From: Hymenobacter sp. DG01
GTDB lineage: Bacteria > Bacteroidota > Bacteroidia > Cytophagales > Hymenobacteraceae
Assembly: GCF_006352025.1 (NCBI RefSeq)
Contig: NZ_CP040936.1
Location: forward strand, 1,674,001 to 1,738,000
Length of the DNA: 64,000 nt
Reading direction: 5' to 3'
Program-made: the position numbers and the translations under genes
Notes under the pieces: generated by a model
The model's database searches: none
Seen by the model: the letters and a program-made list of their open reading frames with translations, nothing else
Told to the model about the DNA's origin: nothing
Shown: one piece after another, positions 8,271 to 15,982 of the stretch
How the letters are laid out: each line of letters begins with the position of its first letter
Numbering within the stretch: position 1 is the first letter of the stretch

Positions 8271-9013
8271 TAGCTAACCTGGCTGCCGTCGAAGAAGCGG
8301 ATGAGGCGCTCGGTGCGGCGGGCCTGCTGCTCGTCGTGGGTTACCATCACGATGGTAGTGCCGTCCTGGCGGTTCAGGCCCAGCAACAGGTCCATGATTT
8401 CCTCGCCCATCACCGAGTCAAGGTTACCGGTGGGTTCGTCGGCCAGAATGATTTCCGGGCGGCCGGCCAGGGCCCGGGCAATGGCCACGCGCTGGCGCTG
8501 CCCCCCGGAAAGCTGGGTGGGGAAGTGGTTGGTGCGGGCGCTCAGGCCTACCTTATCGAGGGCGGCGTAGGCCCGTTCCCGGCGCTCCTTGCCGCCTACC
8601 CCCGGCCGGTAGAGCAAGGGCAGCTCCACATTATCGAGCACGGTAAGGTCGTTGATGAGGTGGTAGCTCTGGAATACGAAGCCGATTTTGTGGTTGCGCA
8701 GCGCGGCCAGCTCCTTATCGGAGTAGGACTGCACCGGGCGGCCATCCAGCTCAATCACGCCGCTGGTCGGCTCATCGAGCAGGCCCATAATGCTGAGCAA
8801 AGTCGATTTTCCGCAGCCCGAAGGCCCCATGATGGACACGAACTCGCCCTTGTTGATGGTCAGGTTTACCCGGTTCAGGGCTACCGTTTCAATGGTTTTG
8901 GTCTGGTAGATTTTCTCGATGTCGCGCAGCTGAATAACGGGTTGGCTGGTAGCCGCGAGGGTAGCGCCGTTGGCCTGGGGCCGCACGGCCGATTGGGCGA
9001 GGATGTTTTCCAT
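8270..9013 (-). CDS. MacB/LolD-type ABC transporter ATP-binding protein
   Basis: This 247-residue ATPase has Walker A GPSGCGKS (63-70), a Q-loop in GFVFQSYHLI, the signature LSGGQRQRVAIARAL, Walker B IILADEPTGNLD and the switch histidine in MVTHD. It belongs to the MacB/LolD/FtsE branch. I chose the ATG at 9013, which gives the usual family length; the frame is open further upstream to a TTG, but that extension would cover the sigma-54 promoter. It heads the operon ATPase, ECF sigma, permease, permease, response regulator, kinase. A sigma-54 promoter, an IHF consensus and an enhancer-type palindrome lie directly upstream. Confidence 0.95.
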   Translation of the reverse strand: MENILAQSAVRPQANGATLAATSQPVIQLRDIEKIYQTKTIETVALNRVNLTINKGEFVSIMGPSGCGKSTLLSIMGLLDEPTSGVIELDGRPVQSYSDKELAALRNHKIGFVFQSYHLINDLTVLDNVELPLLYRPGVGGKERRERAYAALDKVGLSARTNHFPTQLSGGQRQRVAIARALAGRPEIILADEPTGNLDSVMGEEIMDLLLGLNRQDGTTIVMVTHDEQQARRTERLIRFFDGSQVS

Positions 9014-9094
9014 GGGAAGGCGGAAGAGAAGATGAGGAAGGTGCTGAAAGAGTGTCCGGTTTTGAGCCAAGCCCCACCCGGTGTACAGTAGTGT

Positions 9095-9112
9095 AGCCAA
9101 GCAGCGTACCAA
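9095..9112 (-). promoter_or_regulatory. sigma-54 type -24/-12 promoter of the ATPase operon
   Basis: The minus strand reads TTGGTACGCTGCTTGGCT. This matches the sigma-54 consensus TGGCAC-N5-TTGC in the GG at -24 and in most other positions; at -12 it has TTGGC rather than TTGC. The same variant, with the same GG spacing, occurs upstream of the adaptor gene. It lies about 80 bases before the ATPase start. Confidence 0.7.
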
Positions 9113-9129
9113 TTTTATAAATTATTATT

Positions 9130-9142
9130 AATCAATAACTTA
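9130..9142 (-). promoter_or_regulatory. IHF-type bending site
   Basis: AATCAATAACTTA exactly fits the E. coli IHF consensus WATCAANNNNTTR. It begins 20 bases upstream of the -24 GG, between promoter and enhancer, where IHF usually bends sigma-54 promoters. Whether this organism's IHF/HU proteins use the same consensus is an inference. Confidence 0.5.
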
Positions 9143-9176
9143 TACCATTATTGCAAATAATACATTCAACAAAATC

Positions 9177-9192
9177 TGTCCATTTCCGGACA
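9177..9192. promoter_or_regulatory. enhancer (UAS) palindrome TGTCC-N6-GGACA
   Basis: TGTCCATTTCCGGACA is a perfect palindrome of 5-bp arms, extended by C and G to 6 bp, with a 6-base spacer. Its near edge lies 67 bases upstream of the -24 GG. An equivalent palindrome stands at exactly the same distance from the adaptor promoter. It is the probable binding site of the NtrC-type regulator of this locus. Confidence 0.7.
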
Positions 9193-9242
9193 GGGTGTTC
9201 GTTCTTACAAAGCTGAGGTGTTCACCTGACTTTCTCTCTGTC

Positions 9243-9324
9243 ATCCTGACGAGGGAAGGACCTCTCCCGCTTCGTTTCAACCTTCTGAATTAGCCAGCAG
9301 CAGAGGTCCTTCCTTCGTCAGGAT
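9243..9324. repeat. intergenic inverted repeat with 23-bp arms
   Basis: Arms at 9243-9265 and 9302-9324 are complementary with a single mismatch, separated by 36 bases. Each contains a CCTGACGA or TCGTCAGG end and GAAGGACCTCT or its complement. It is typical of interspersed palindromic elements between genes in this group. Confidence 0.6.
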
Positions 9325-9382
9325 AACGACCGTAAGTCCTGTGGTTCTGAATGACAACTATGAACCTCAAGGCCCATAACGA

Positions 9383-9429
9383 CCGCCGCCCTACCCCTCT
9401 TCAGACACCTGAAGGGGGTAGGGCGGCGG
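9383..9429 (-). terminator. long hairpin after tolC-like gene
   Basis: The stem pairs 9383-9404 with 9409-9429, with one bulged base and an ACAC loop. It begins 34 bases past the stop of the TolC-like gene. No T tract follows, so it may stabilise the 3' end or terminate with a factor rather than act as a classical terminator. Confidence 0.5.
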
Positions 9430-9462
9430 GATTCTGCCAGCGAGTTTTGCTTGAGTTTTTGG

Positions 9463-10917
9463 CTACTTCGCAGCCAGGGGCAGCTGCCGCTCGAAGTCAT
9501 AGAGGGTGAGGGCGCGCAGACGGTAATGGGCTACCCAGGCGGCGCGCAGGGCCAAGATGTAGGCGCGGCGGGCCTGATCCTTTTCGGCGGAAGCAATGGT
9601 GAGGTCGGTGAGGCTGATGCGGCCGACTTTGTAGGTAGCCTGGGCAATGGTGTAGCGCTGCTGAGCCAGGGAGTCGGCGCGGGCCGAGAGGTTTAGCTGC
9701 TCACTGAGGGTAGCCAGCTGGGTAGCCTGCACCTGCACATTCAGCTCGAAGGAAGTTTCTTCCTGGGCTACGTCGGTTTGCACCTGGCGGCGGGTCAGCT
9801 CGGCGGTTTTCACAATGGATTTCTGCTTACCCCAATCTACCAGCGGCAAGGCAAACGTGAGCTGCACCTGCTGCTGGTTTTGCAGGGCCAGGTAGGTATC
9901 CCAGAGGTTGCCGGCCTGGTTTACGTAGCCCAGATTAGCCGACAGCGTGGCCTGAAAGCCTGTGGTACCACGGGCCAGGGCCACTTCCCGCTCGGCCTGC
10001 AACAGCCGCCGCCGGAAGGCCAGCACCACGCTCCGGTTCTGGCGGGCCTGGGCCAAAGCCTGCTCGGCGAGCACTACCAGGCGCGGCGCGGCGGGCGGCA
10101 CCGCCAGCCGTATAGTTGCGGCTTGCAGCCCGGTGTAGCTCTGCAGACTCACGGCGGCATTCTGGGCATCAAGCTGCCCCTGGGCCATGGCCTGGCGGGC
10201 GTTCAGCAAGTTGAGCTCTAGCCGCAGCAGGTCGCTTTGGGAGAGGCGGCCCAGTTGGTAGCGCTCCTTCCCTATCCGCAGCAGCTCCTCGTTGGCCTGC
10301 ACGTTCTGGCTGGCTACCTCGGCGTTTACCTGCTGTTCCAGCACATCAAAATACAGCTCCGTGATGCGCTGGGCAATGCTTTCGCGCTCCTCCACGTACT
10401 GGCGCTGACTTTCTTCGTAGCGCAGGGGCTCAATGCGCCGGTCCCACTTCAGGCCGTTGAACTTGCCCAGGGGCTGGGTCAGGCCGATGGCCACGGGCTG
10501 GTTGTTGTAGCGCTTCAGGCGGCCATTGAAATCGTCGAAGCGCTGCACCTCGGAGGCCACAAACACCTGCCCGCCCGTCAGGCCAATGTTCTGGGTTACC
10601 GATAAAGCCAGGTTGGAGTTGTTGATGCGCACGGCCCGGAAATCAGTGGTGCCATCGGGCTGTACTACGGGCGTCACGGCGCGGCTGAAGCCCGGCAGCG
10701 TGCCCTGCAAGCCTAACTGCGGGCGGTAGTTGGCCTGGTAAGTGCGCCACACCCAGTAGCTTTTGTCGCGGGTGGTTTGGGTTTGCTTCGCGGCGGCCGA
10801 CTGGTTCAGGGCCAGGTCGATGACGCTGGGTAGCGTGAGGGCGGGAGCCGGAGCCTGCGCGGCGGCCGGTTGGTGCAGGAGCCCTACTACGGGCAGCAGC
10901 CACAGGAAAGGCTTCAT
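9463..10917 (-). CDS. TolC-family outer-membrane efflux protein
   Basis: This 484-residue protein begins with a signal peptide (MKPFLWLLPVVGLLHQPAAAQA). Two OEP repeats follow, rich in long amphipathic helices, for example VEERESIAQRITELYFDVLEQQVNAEVA and the later ELNVQVQATQLATLSEQLNLSARADSLAQ. This is the hallmark of TolC-type trimers that form an outer-membrane channel and periplasmic tunnel. It is the last gene of the adaptor, hydrolase, TolC unit, 50 bases after the hydrolase. Together with the adaptor and the ABC genes it completes a three-part exporter across both membranes. Confidence 0.93.
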   Translation of the reverse strand: MKPFLWLLPVVGLLHQPAAAQAPAPALTLPSVIDLALNQSAAAKQTQTTRDKSYWVWRTYQANYRPQLGLQGTLPGFSRAVTPVVQPDGTTDFRAVRINNSNLALSVTQNIGLTGGQVFVASEVQRFDDFNGRLKRYNNQPVAIGLTQPLGKFNGLKWDRRIEPLRYEESQRQYVEERESIAQRITELYFDVLEQQVNAEVASQNVQANEELLRIGKERYQLGRLSQSDLLRLELNLLNARQAMAQGQLDAQNAAVSLQSYTGLQAATIRLAVPPAAPRLVVLAEQALAQARQNRSVVLAFRRRLLQAEREVALARGTTGFQATLSANLGYVNQAGNLWDTYLALQNQQQVQLTFALPLVDWGKQKSIVKTAELTRRQVQTDVAQEETSFELNVQVQATQLATLSEQLNLSARADSLAQQRYTIAQATYKVGRISLTDLTIASAEKDQARRAYILALRAAWVAHYRLRALTLYDFERQLPLAAK

Positions 10918-10967
10918 GGCTTAGAGATATTCATACAACATGGGCGCACATGGCAAGGGCCACCGGC

Positions 10968-12473
10968 CTAGCGTGCGGACTTCGTCAGGGTAGCGCTGGC
11001 TACGGAGGGTAGCTCCTGCTGCAGGTACTGCTCCAGCTGGGTCAGGCGGCTTTGGCTGATGTTCTCGTTTACCAGCAGCACAATGCCCAGATTTCGCTCG
11101 GGGTACACCACAAAGCGCGTGTTAAAGCCGATGGACTGCCCATCGTGGTAAATCCGGCGGCGGCCGTTGGTATCGGTGTCCAGCATCCATCCCAGGCCCA
11201 TGCCAAATTCTCCCTCGGTACCGCGGGTGCGCTGGTGCGCCAGGCGCACGGCCGGCTCGCGCTCTGCTAAGTTGGCCGCGGCGTACTTCAGAAGGTCGGC
11301 GGCGGTGGAGCTCATGTTGGGCCCGCCCCAGTAGCCAGTGTAGTTGGGGTGTTGCTGGGGCTGCTGTTGCTTATCGTAGCCGGTGGCGTAACGCTGGTGC
11401 TCGGTGGCCGACAGAACGCGTTTCGTGTCCGTCATGCCAAAGCGAGTCCGGACGAATTTGGTCACGAGTTGCTCGTAGGGCTGCTGGTACACGCGCTCCA
11501 GCAGCAACTGCAGCACCAGCATGGCTACCCCATTGTAGCGGTAGGTAGTACCGGGCTTCGTGGCGAGCTGAAACTGATGCATGTCGCGCAGCAGGCTGTC
11601 GGCAGAATACTGGTTGTAGTAGGCCGTTCTTTCTACCAGGCTCATCTTGCTTTGCCACTCCTTCCGGGCCGGGCTGTACACCTGGGACGTGGTGGGCATG
11701 CCGGAGGTATGGTTGGCCAGGTGCAGCACCCGGACAGGCTCACCTTCAAAGGCTAGGTTGGGGTAGGAACCCGGCAGGTACTTCCGGATATCATCGTCGA
11801 GCTTCAGCTTCTTATCCAGCACAGCCTGCGCCAGCAACGTCCCCACAAAGGTTTTCGCCACGGAACCCATGTCGTAGTAAGTAGCGGCAGTCGGCCGCCG
11901 GCCCGAGCCTTTTTCAACTTCGCCGTAGTTGTAAAACGACATCTTGCCTCCCTGGTAGATACCGATGGAAAGGCCGGCCGCATCGGGGTGCTGCATGTAG
12001 AGCGTGGCGGCGCGGTGCACGGCCTGGTCCAGGGCGCTTTGCTGGCGGTTGTCCGTCAGGGCCGGGGTAGTACGGGCGTTGGGCTGGGCAATGAAATCCG
12101 AAATGGTATAGTCATCCAGCACGCCAGGAGCCGAGGACACCAACATCACGCGCAGGTTTTGCTTTTCGCCCCGCCACTCAAACTCATGGCGCTTGCCCTG
12201 CTCGCTCAGGGCCTTGGTGGCCGTAATCCGACCGGTTTTGGCTTTCAGGTCCGTCAGAAACCGCGTCATGCTGCCCGCCTCCTCCAGCTGGCGCAGGGCC
12301 GGGCTGCTGGAAGCTTCACTGGCTTTAAAGTCGCCGCGGTTGAACTGGGCAATCAGCGAGTCGTTGAACTGCTGGTAGGAAGTAAAGGCGGGCGCCTGGG
12401 CCTGGGCAGACAAGCTGCACAGCGTTGAAACGGAGAAGGCCAGGGCGGTTGTCAGGGAGCGAAGGAGTAGCAT
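10968..12473 (-). CDS. secreted beta-lactamase-fold serine hydrolase
   Basis: This is a 501-residue exported protein with a signal peptide to about residue 26. An N-terminal domain of about 115 residues resembles the small alpha+beta DUF3887 type. The catalytic part is of the class C beta-lactamase/PBP type: the S-x-x-K motif is SVAK at 204-207, a YxN motif occurs in TTYRYNGVAM, and a third motif in YHDGQSIGF takes the place of KTG. Such proteins are usually esterases or peptidases rather than true beta-lactamases. The gene lies between adaptor and TolC genes and belongs to the same sigma-54-driven unit, so it may act on the exported substrate or on the cell wall. Confidence 0.85.
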   Translation of the reverse strand: MLLLRSLTTALAFSVSTLCSLSAQAQAPAFTSYQQFNDSLIAQFNRGDFKASEASSSPALRQLEEAGSMTRFLTDLKAKTGRITATKALSEQGKRHEFEWRGEKQNLRVMLVSSAPGVLDDYTISDFIAQPNARTTPALTDNRQQSALDQAVHRAATLYMQHPDAAGLSIGIYQGGKMSFYNYGEVEKGSGRRPTAATYYDMGSVAKTFVGTLLAQAVLDKKLKLDDDIRKYLPGSYPNLAFEGEPVRVLHLANHTSGMPTTSQVYSPARKEWQSKMSLVERTAYYNQYSADSLLRDMHQFQLATKPGTTYRYNGVAMLVLQLLLERVYQQPYEQLVTKFVRTRFGMTDTKRVLSATEHQRYATGYDKQQQPQQHPNYTGYWGGPNMSSTAADLLKYAAANLAEREPAVRLAHQRTRGTEGEFGMGLGWMLDTDTNGRRRIYHDGQSIGFNTRFVVYPERNLGIVLLVNENISQSRLTQLEQYLQQELPSVASATLTKSAR

Positions 12474-12520
12474 GGGATAGAAAGGATTAAGAAGTGGTAG
12501 GGAGTAGTTTGGCGAAGGAA

Positions 12521-13768
12521 TTAGTCTTGAATGGTCAGCTCGGGGGTTTCGGTGTGGTCCTTCATATCGGACACAATGACTTCTTCGCCCGCCCTGAGGC
12601 CACCGGTTATCTGCACGTAGTCGAAGTTGCTTTCCCCGAACTGCACGGTGCGGCGCACAGCCTTGCCGTCCTGCACCACAAACACGGGCTGCTCTTTGCC
12701 TCCTTGGTAGAAAGGGCCGTTTTTGACGCGCACCACGTTGTGCAGGGATTTGGTTACCACAAATACATCGGCCCGCAGGTTGGCGCGCAGGGCGGGGTGG
12801 TGGTCTTGGGTCAGGTTGGCGTAAAACGTGACTACCCCCTTCTCCACAGCCGGACTGATAGTGCTGATGACGCCCCGCAAATCGGTGCCGTTCACCCGAA
12901 TAACTACCGGGTCCTGGAGGTGGAGGGCGTCGGCGTAGGTATCGGAAATGGTGGCGCGCACCCGGAAGCGGCTCAGGTCGGCCACGCGGGCCAGGGCGTC
13001 GCCAGCCTGCACGGTGGTGCCCAGGTCCTCATTCACCCAGGTGAGCACGCCAGGCTGCTGGCTGCTGATGTTGGCCTGCTGCAGCTTGCCGGCCAGCTCG
13101 GCAATGCTGCGGTCCTGAATCTGCATGGTAAAGCCCAGCTCGCGCACGTCGGCGGCGTTGGCGGCGCGCTGGTTCCGGATCTGCTCCCCGAGGCGCTGTA
13201 GCTCTAGTTGGGCTACCCGCAGGTTCAGCTCGGCCTGGCGCACGCTCTCGGAGGTTCCGCCACCAATTTTAAGCAGGTATTGCTCGTCGCGCAGGGCCGA
13301 CTGCAGGCTGCGGACTTTCACCTGCTGCACCTGCTCCTGGGAGCGGAGGTCGTTGAGGGCTTTTTCGAGGCTGAGCTGCAGCTGGCCGTTCTTGTTGCGG
13401 TTCTGCTGCTGCTCGTCCTGGAGCTTGGCCAGAGCCGTGTTGGTCAGCTCCTTGTCCAGTTCCAGAATAGTTTGGCCGGGCTGCACCTTGCTACCCACCG
13501 GCACTGCTACCCGCCGGATGGTGCTCTGAATGGGGCTGGTAATGACCGCCTCATGAGCCGGAATAATGATGCCGGCGGCCGTGAGTGAGGCCTCTACATC
13601 GCCGGTTTCGGTGCGGGCCGTCAGGATGCTGTTGCGGTTGAGACTGGGCTTGAGCACGCTGCGGAACGCCCACAAGCTTAGCATAACAATCAGAACGGCC
13701 CCGGCCCCCACCAGCCAGCGGTGGCGCTGACGGCGAGCTTGGGTAGTAGAAGATATGGCTCTGTCCAT
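12521..13768 (-). CDS. HlyD/MacA-family periplasmic adaptor
   Basis: This 415-residue protein is anchored by one membrane segment (about residues 18-36) after a basic N-terminus. A lipoyl-like half (ITSPIQSTIRRVAVPVGSKVQPGQTILELD) leads into a long coiled coil (about 115-235). The second lipoyl half (SSQQPGVLTWVNEDLGTTVQAGDALARVADL) and beta-barrel and membrane-proximal domains follow. This is the layout of MacA-type adaptors that join an ABC permease to TolC. It is the first gene of its unit, 48 bases before the serine hydrolase, with a sigma-54 promoter directly upstream. A degenerate copy of the enhancer half-sites overlaps its start codon. Confidence 0.93.
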   Translation of the reverse strand: MDRAISSTTQARRQRHRWLVGAGAVLIVMLSLWAFRSVLKPSLNRNSILTARTETGDVEASLTAAGIIIPAHEAVITSPIQSTIRRVAVPVGSKVQPGQTILELDKELTNTALAKLQDEQQQNRNKNGQLQLSLEKALNDLRSQEQVQQVKVRSLQSALRDEQYLLKIGGGTSESVRQAELNLRVAQLELQRLGEQIRNQRAANAADVRELGFTMQIQDRSIAELAGKLQQANISSQQPGVLTWVNEDLGTTVQAGDALARVADLSRFRVRATISDTYADALHLQDPVVIRVNGTDLRGVISTISPAVEKGVVTFYANLTQDHHPALRANLRADVFVVTKSLHNVVRVKNGPFYQGGKEQPVFVVQDGKAVRRTVQFGESNFDYVQITGGLRAGEEVIVSDMKDHTETPELTIQD

Positions 13769-13773
13769 TTTCG

Positions 13774-13798
13774 TACAGGAAGGAAAGGGATTCCTGTA
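13774..13798. promoter_or_regulatory. inverted repeat in the adaptor leader
   Basis: TACAGGAA (13774-13781) and TTCCTGTA (13791-13798) are perfect inverted copies with a 9-base spacer. They lie between the predicted transcription start (about 13793) and the start codon. They may form a 5' hairpin in the message or be a protein-binding site. Confidence 0.4.
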
Positions 13799-13803
13799 CA
13801 GTC

Positions 13804-13821
13804 AGCCAAGGGCCATGCCAT
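13804..13821 (-). promoter_or_regulatory. sigma-54 type -24/-12 promoter of the adaptor operon
   Basis: The minus strand reads ATGGCATGGCCCTTGGCT, with TGGCAT at -24 and TTGGC at -12. The spacing of the two GG pairs is the same as at 9095-9112, and both share the TTGGCT end. The start codon is about 36 bases downstream. Confidence 0.7.
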
Positions 13822-13838
13822 ATTGATAATGTATTGAT

Positions 13839-13851
13839 AATCAACATATTA
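13839..13851 (-). promoter_or_regulatory. IHF-type bending site
   Basis: AATCAACATATTA fits WATCAANNNNTTR exactly and starts 20 bases upstream of the -24 GG, the same offset as at the ATPase promoter. The surrounding 60 bases are strongly AT-rich. Confidence 0.5.
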
Positions 13852-13885
13852 TCATTAGGATAACTATTCTACGCTTTAAGAAATA

Positions 13886-13901
13886 TGTCCATAAATGGAC
13901 A
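13886..13901. promoter_or_regulatory. enhancer (UAS) palindrome TGTCC-N6-GGACA
   Basis: TGTCCATAAATGGACA is an almost perfect palindrome with 7-bp arms around AA. Its near edge is 67 bases upstream of the -24 GG, identical to the site at 9177-9192. GCTGTTCG or GGTGTTCG follows both copies, so flanking conservation extends beyond the palindrome. Confidence 0.7.
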
Positions 13902-14348
13902 CGCTGTTCGGAAACGCTTTGAGAGCAGGAAGCCAACGGACAAACAATGAAGTAGCGGGAAGCCCTATTATCAAGTCGCTTGGAAGTATCCCATGTGCTG
14001 CAGCCGAACCTCATCTCGGCCTTCTCTCATTGGGGAGGGGTAGTAAATCCGATGGCAAGGTCAGCAGGCTAAATGTTCCGGCAAGCCCGCCAGGCTGGGA
14101 TGGTATAGACTCCTACCCCTCTGCGCCACCGGAAGGGGTAGCAAAAGAGCAGAAACAGAACGTATCGATAGGGAAAGATTGCGCGTGACTGTCTCAGGAA
14201 ATGGCTGTTTTAGCACCCACCTGATTAGGCCCACTAGCGGCCTTGCTACGCCTACCTGAACTGTTGGTAGAGAATTATTTCTAATAATAGAGCCACCGCC
14301 AGAACATCTTTGTGCAACAACATCCCGGCTGACCGGTCTCATGCCTTG
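13902..14348. other. intergenic region between adaptor enhancer and ECF sigma gene
   Basis: This holds no convincing gene. A short hairpin pairs CTACCCCT (14113-14120) with AGGGGTAG (14134-14141). Around 14020-14050 there is a stretch like the interspersed elements (CTCATTGGGGAGGGG). The promoter of the downstream sigma factor must lie here, possibly in the AT-rich part near 14270-14290, but I cannot place it. Confidence 0.4.
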
Positions 14349-14963
14349 ATGAGCAACCTGCCCACCTCCCCCGCGACCGACCAGCAGCTTGTGGCGCAAG
14401 TGTTGGGGGGAAACACTGCGGCTTTTGGGCAACTCGTGCAGCGCACGGAAGGGCTCGTCACGCAGATGGTATTCAAAATGATTCGACATTCCGCTGACCG
14501 CCCGGATGTCGCGCAGGAGATTTACCTGAAGGTTTTTAAAAATTTAGCGGGGTTCAAATTTCAGGCGAAGTTCTCGACGTGGGTGGGGCAAATTGCCTAC
14601 AATACCTGCCTGCACTACTTAGAGAAGAAAAAACTGGTGCTGGTGGACTTGTCGGAACAACGACCGGACGACTCCTCGGAAGAAGGCCGTAGCCCTCCCG
14701 TAAGCCTGGTAGCCGGGTCGGACTACGACCCAGAAACGGCCTTGTTTGACCAAGACCTGACCACTATTCTGAGCACTGCCATCGAGCAACTGCCGCCCCT
14801 CTACCGCACCTTAATTGCCTTGTACCATCAGCAGGAACTGAGCTACGAGGAAATTGCCCAGATAACCTCCCTGCCGGACGGAACCGTGAAAAACTACCTT
14901 TTCCGGGCACGCAAACGGTTAAAGGAATACCTACTGGCCAGCTATCACCGCGACGACTTATGA
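14349..14963 (+). CDS. ECF-type RNA polymerase sigma factor
   Basis: This is a 204-residue sigma-70 family protein. Region 2 has RPDVAQEIYLKVFKNLAGFKFQAKFSTWVGQIAYNTCLHYLEKKK. Region 4 has LPPLYRTLIALYHQQELSYEEIAQITSLPDGTVKNYLFRARKRLKEYL. I chose the ATG at 14349; the frame is open to a TTG 39 bases earlier. The stop overlaps the next start as ATGA, so it is translationally coupled to a zinc-type anti-sigma factor. It probably controls this cluster, including the downstream receptor, in response to an envelope signal. Confidence 0.92.
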   Translation: MSNLPTSPATDQQLVAQVLGGNTAAFGQLVQRTEGLVTQMVFKMIRHSADRPDVAQEIYLKVFKNLAGFKFQAKFSTWVGQIAYNTCLHYLEKKKLVLVDLSEQRPDDSSEEGRSPPVSLVAGSDYDPETALFDQDLTTILSTAIEQLPPLYRTLIALYHQQELSYEEIAQITSLPDGTVKNYLFRARKRLKEYLLASYHRDDL

Positions 14964-15400
14964 CGAGCCCCCATCTTTCCGAGCGCGCCCAGCAAGAGGC
15001 CGCCGAATCGACTTCCCTACTGCCCGTTGCCCAAGCAACCCACCTGCGCGGCTGCTCCCTGTGCCAGAGCCGGGTAGCTACCTACCGGCACTTGCTGACG
15101 GCCGTAGCGCACCAGGCACACCCCACCTTTTCATTCGACTTGTCGGCGAGCGTCCTGGCGCAGCTGCCCCGGGCCAAACCCGGTTTTTCTTGGGTGTTGG
15201 CTGGCGTGGCCACACTTGTACTGGGGGTGGTTATCTCATTTTTAGCCTTGTTTGGTGGCCTGCTGACACCAATTTTCCACAGTATGACTACTGGCCTGGG
15301 AGCTGGGCTGCTAACTGTGGCGGGCCTATTCGTGGCCGGGCAGTGCCTGGAGCTGCTGACCCAGCATCGCCGGCAGATGCGCCAGCTCGCTTTTTCTTAA
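14960..15400 (+). CDS. zinc-type anti-sigma factor, membrane bound
   Basis: This 146-residue protein carries the ZAS-type motif His-x3-Cys-x2-Cys in THLRGCSLCQSR (about residues 30-37), the core of the anti-sigma domain that holds ECF sigma factors. Two membrane segments follow: about 75-100 (FSWVLAGVATLVLGVVISFL) and about 113-135 (LGAGLLTVAGLFVAG). A short basic tail ends the protein. It overlaps the sigma gene by 4 bases. Sequence similarity beyond the zinc motif is weak, so the assignment rests on motif, topology and coupling. Confidence 0.75.
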   Translation: MTSPHLSERAQQEAAESTSLLPVAQATHLRGCSLCQSRVATYRHLLTAVAHQAHPTFSFDLSASVLAQLPRAKPGFSWVLAGVATLVLGVVISFLALFGGLLTPIFHSMTTGLGAGLLTVAGLFVAGQCLELLTQHRRQMRQLAFS

Positions 15401-15465
15401 AACTTTTGCAACATGATGGGCGGTGGCCGGTCTCATCCGGTACCGCCTCTCTTCCGGCTCGCCCT

Positions 15466-15903
15466 ATGAAACGTTTTTGGCTGCTCCTGCTTTTTTGCCT
15501 GGCCACTTGGGAGGCCTCCGCCCAAGGTGCTGATGCAATGGCCCCCGTCCTGGATGGCAGTGCATTGGAATTGGCCCGCCGGGTGTTTATGCCTCTGGCA
15601 GGACTTTTCCTGCTCTGCAATTTCGTGTTGGCCGCCGTCAGAATGGTGTTGAACTACCTGCTGAAAAAGCAGATTGTGACAGCCGCTACTTCGGAAAGCA
15701 TTGTCGAGCGCCTGCTGCCCCGCCCGCAGGATGAGCAAAACAAGGTGGTAAAGTGGGTCGTGTTGCTGCTGAGTACTGGCACAGGGCTCGCGCTTTGCAA
15801 CCGGTACCTGCCTTGGGGTCTGCACTCGGTCATCATCCTGCTCTTCAGCACCGCCGTCGGCTTCCTGGCCTACTACCTCTTCCTGCGTCGCCAAACGAAA
15901 TAG
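15466..15903 (+). CDS. small membrane protein in the sigma/anti-sigma cluster
   Basis: I do not recognise this 145-residue protein. Its start has a signal-like segment (MKRFWLLLLFCLATWEASAQ). A membrane helix follows near residues 45-65, then a charged loop (ESIVERLLPRPQDEQNKVVKW), and two further membrane helices near 88-105 and 110-132, ending in RRQTK. The ATG at 15466 gives the clean signal; the open frame extends further upstream without good reason. It follows the anti-sigma gene by 65 bases on the same strand and may sense or transmit an envelope signal. Confidence 0.6.
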   Translation: MKRFWLLLLFCLATWEASAQGADAMAPVLDGSALELARRVFMPLAGLFLLCNFVLAAVRMVLNYLLKKQIVTAATSESIVERLLPRPQDEQNKVVKWVVLLLSTGTGLALCNRYLPWGLHSVIILLFSTAVGFLAYYLFLRRQTK

Positions 15904-15982
15904 GCAGCCCCTTCCATCCGGCACGATTTCCTTTCTTCCTGCTACCCCAAAGGTAGTTAGCCAACCCTCTTATGCTCTTTGT

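Noticed and set aside
9014..9112. N-terminal extension of the ABC ATPase to a TTG at 9112
   Set aside because: It would add 33 residues not typical of the family and would cover the sigma-54 promoter; the ATG at 9013 is better.
12193..12378. Small plus-strand frames inside the serine hydrolase gene
   Set aside because: They overlap a complete hydrolase gene in another frame and lack any features.
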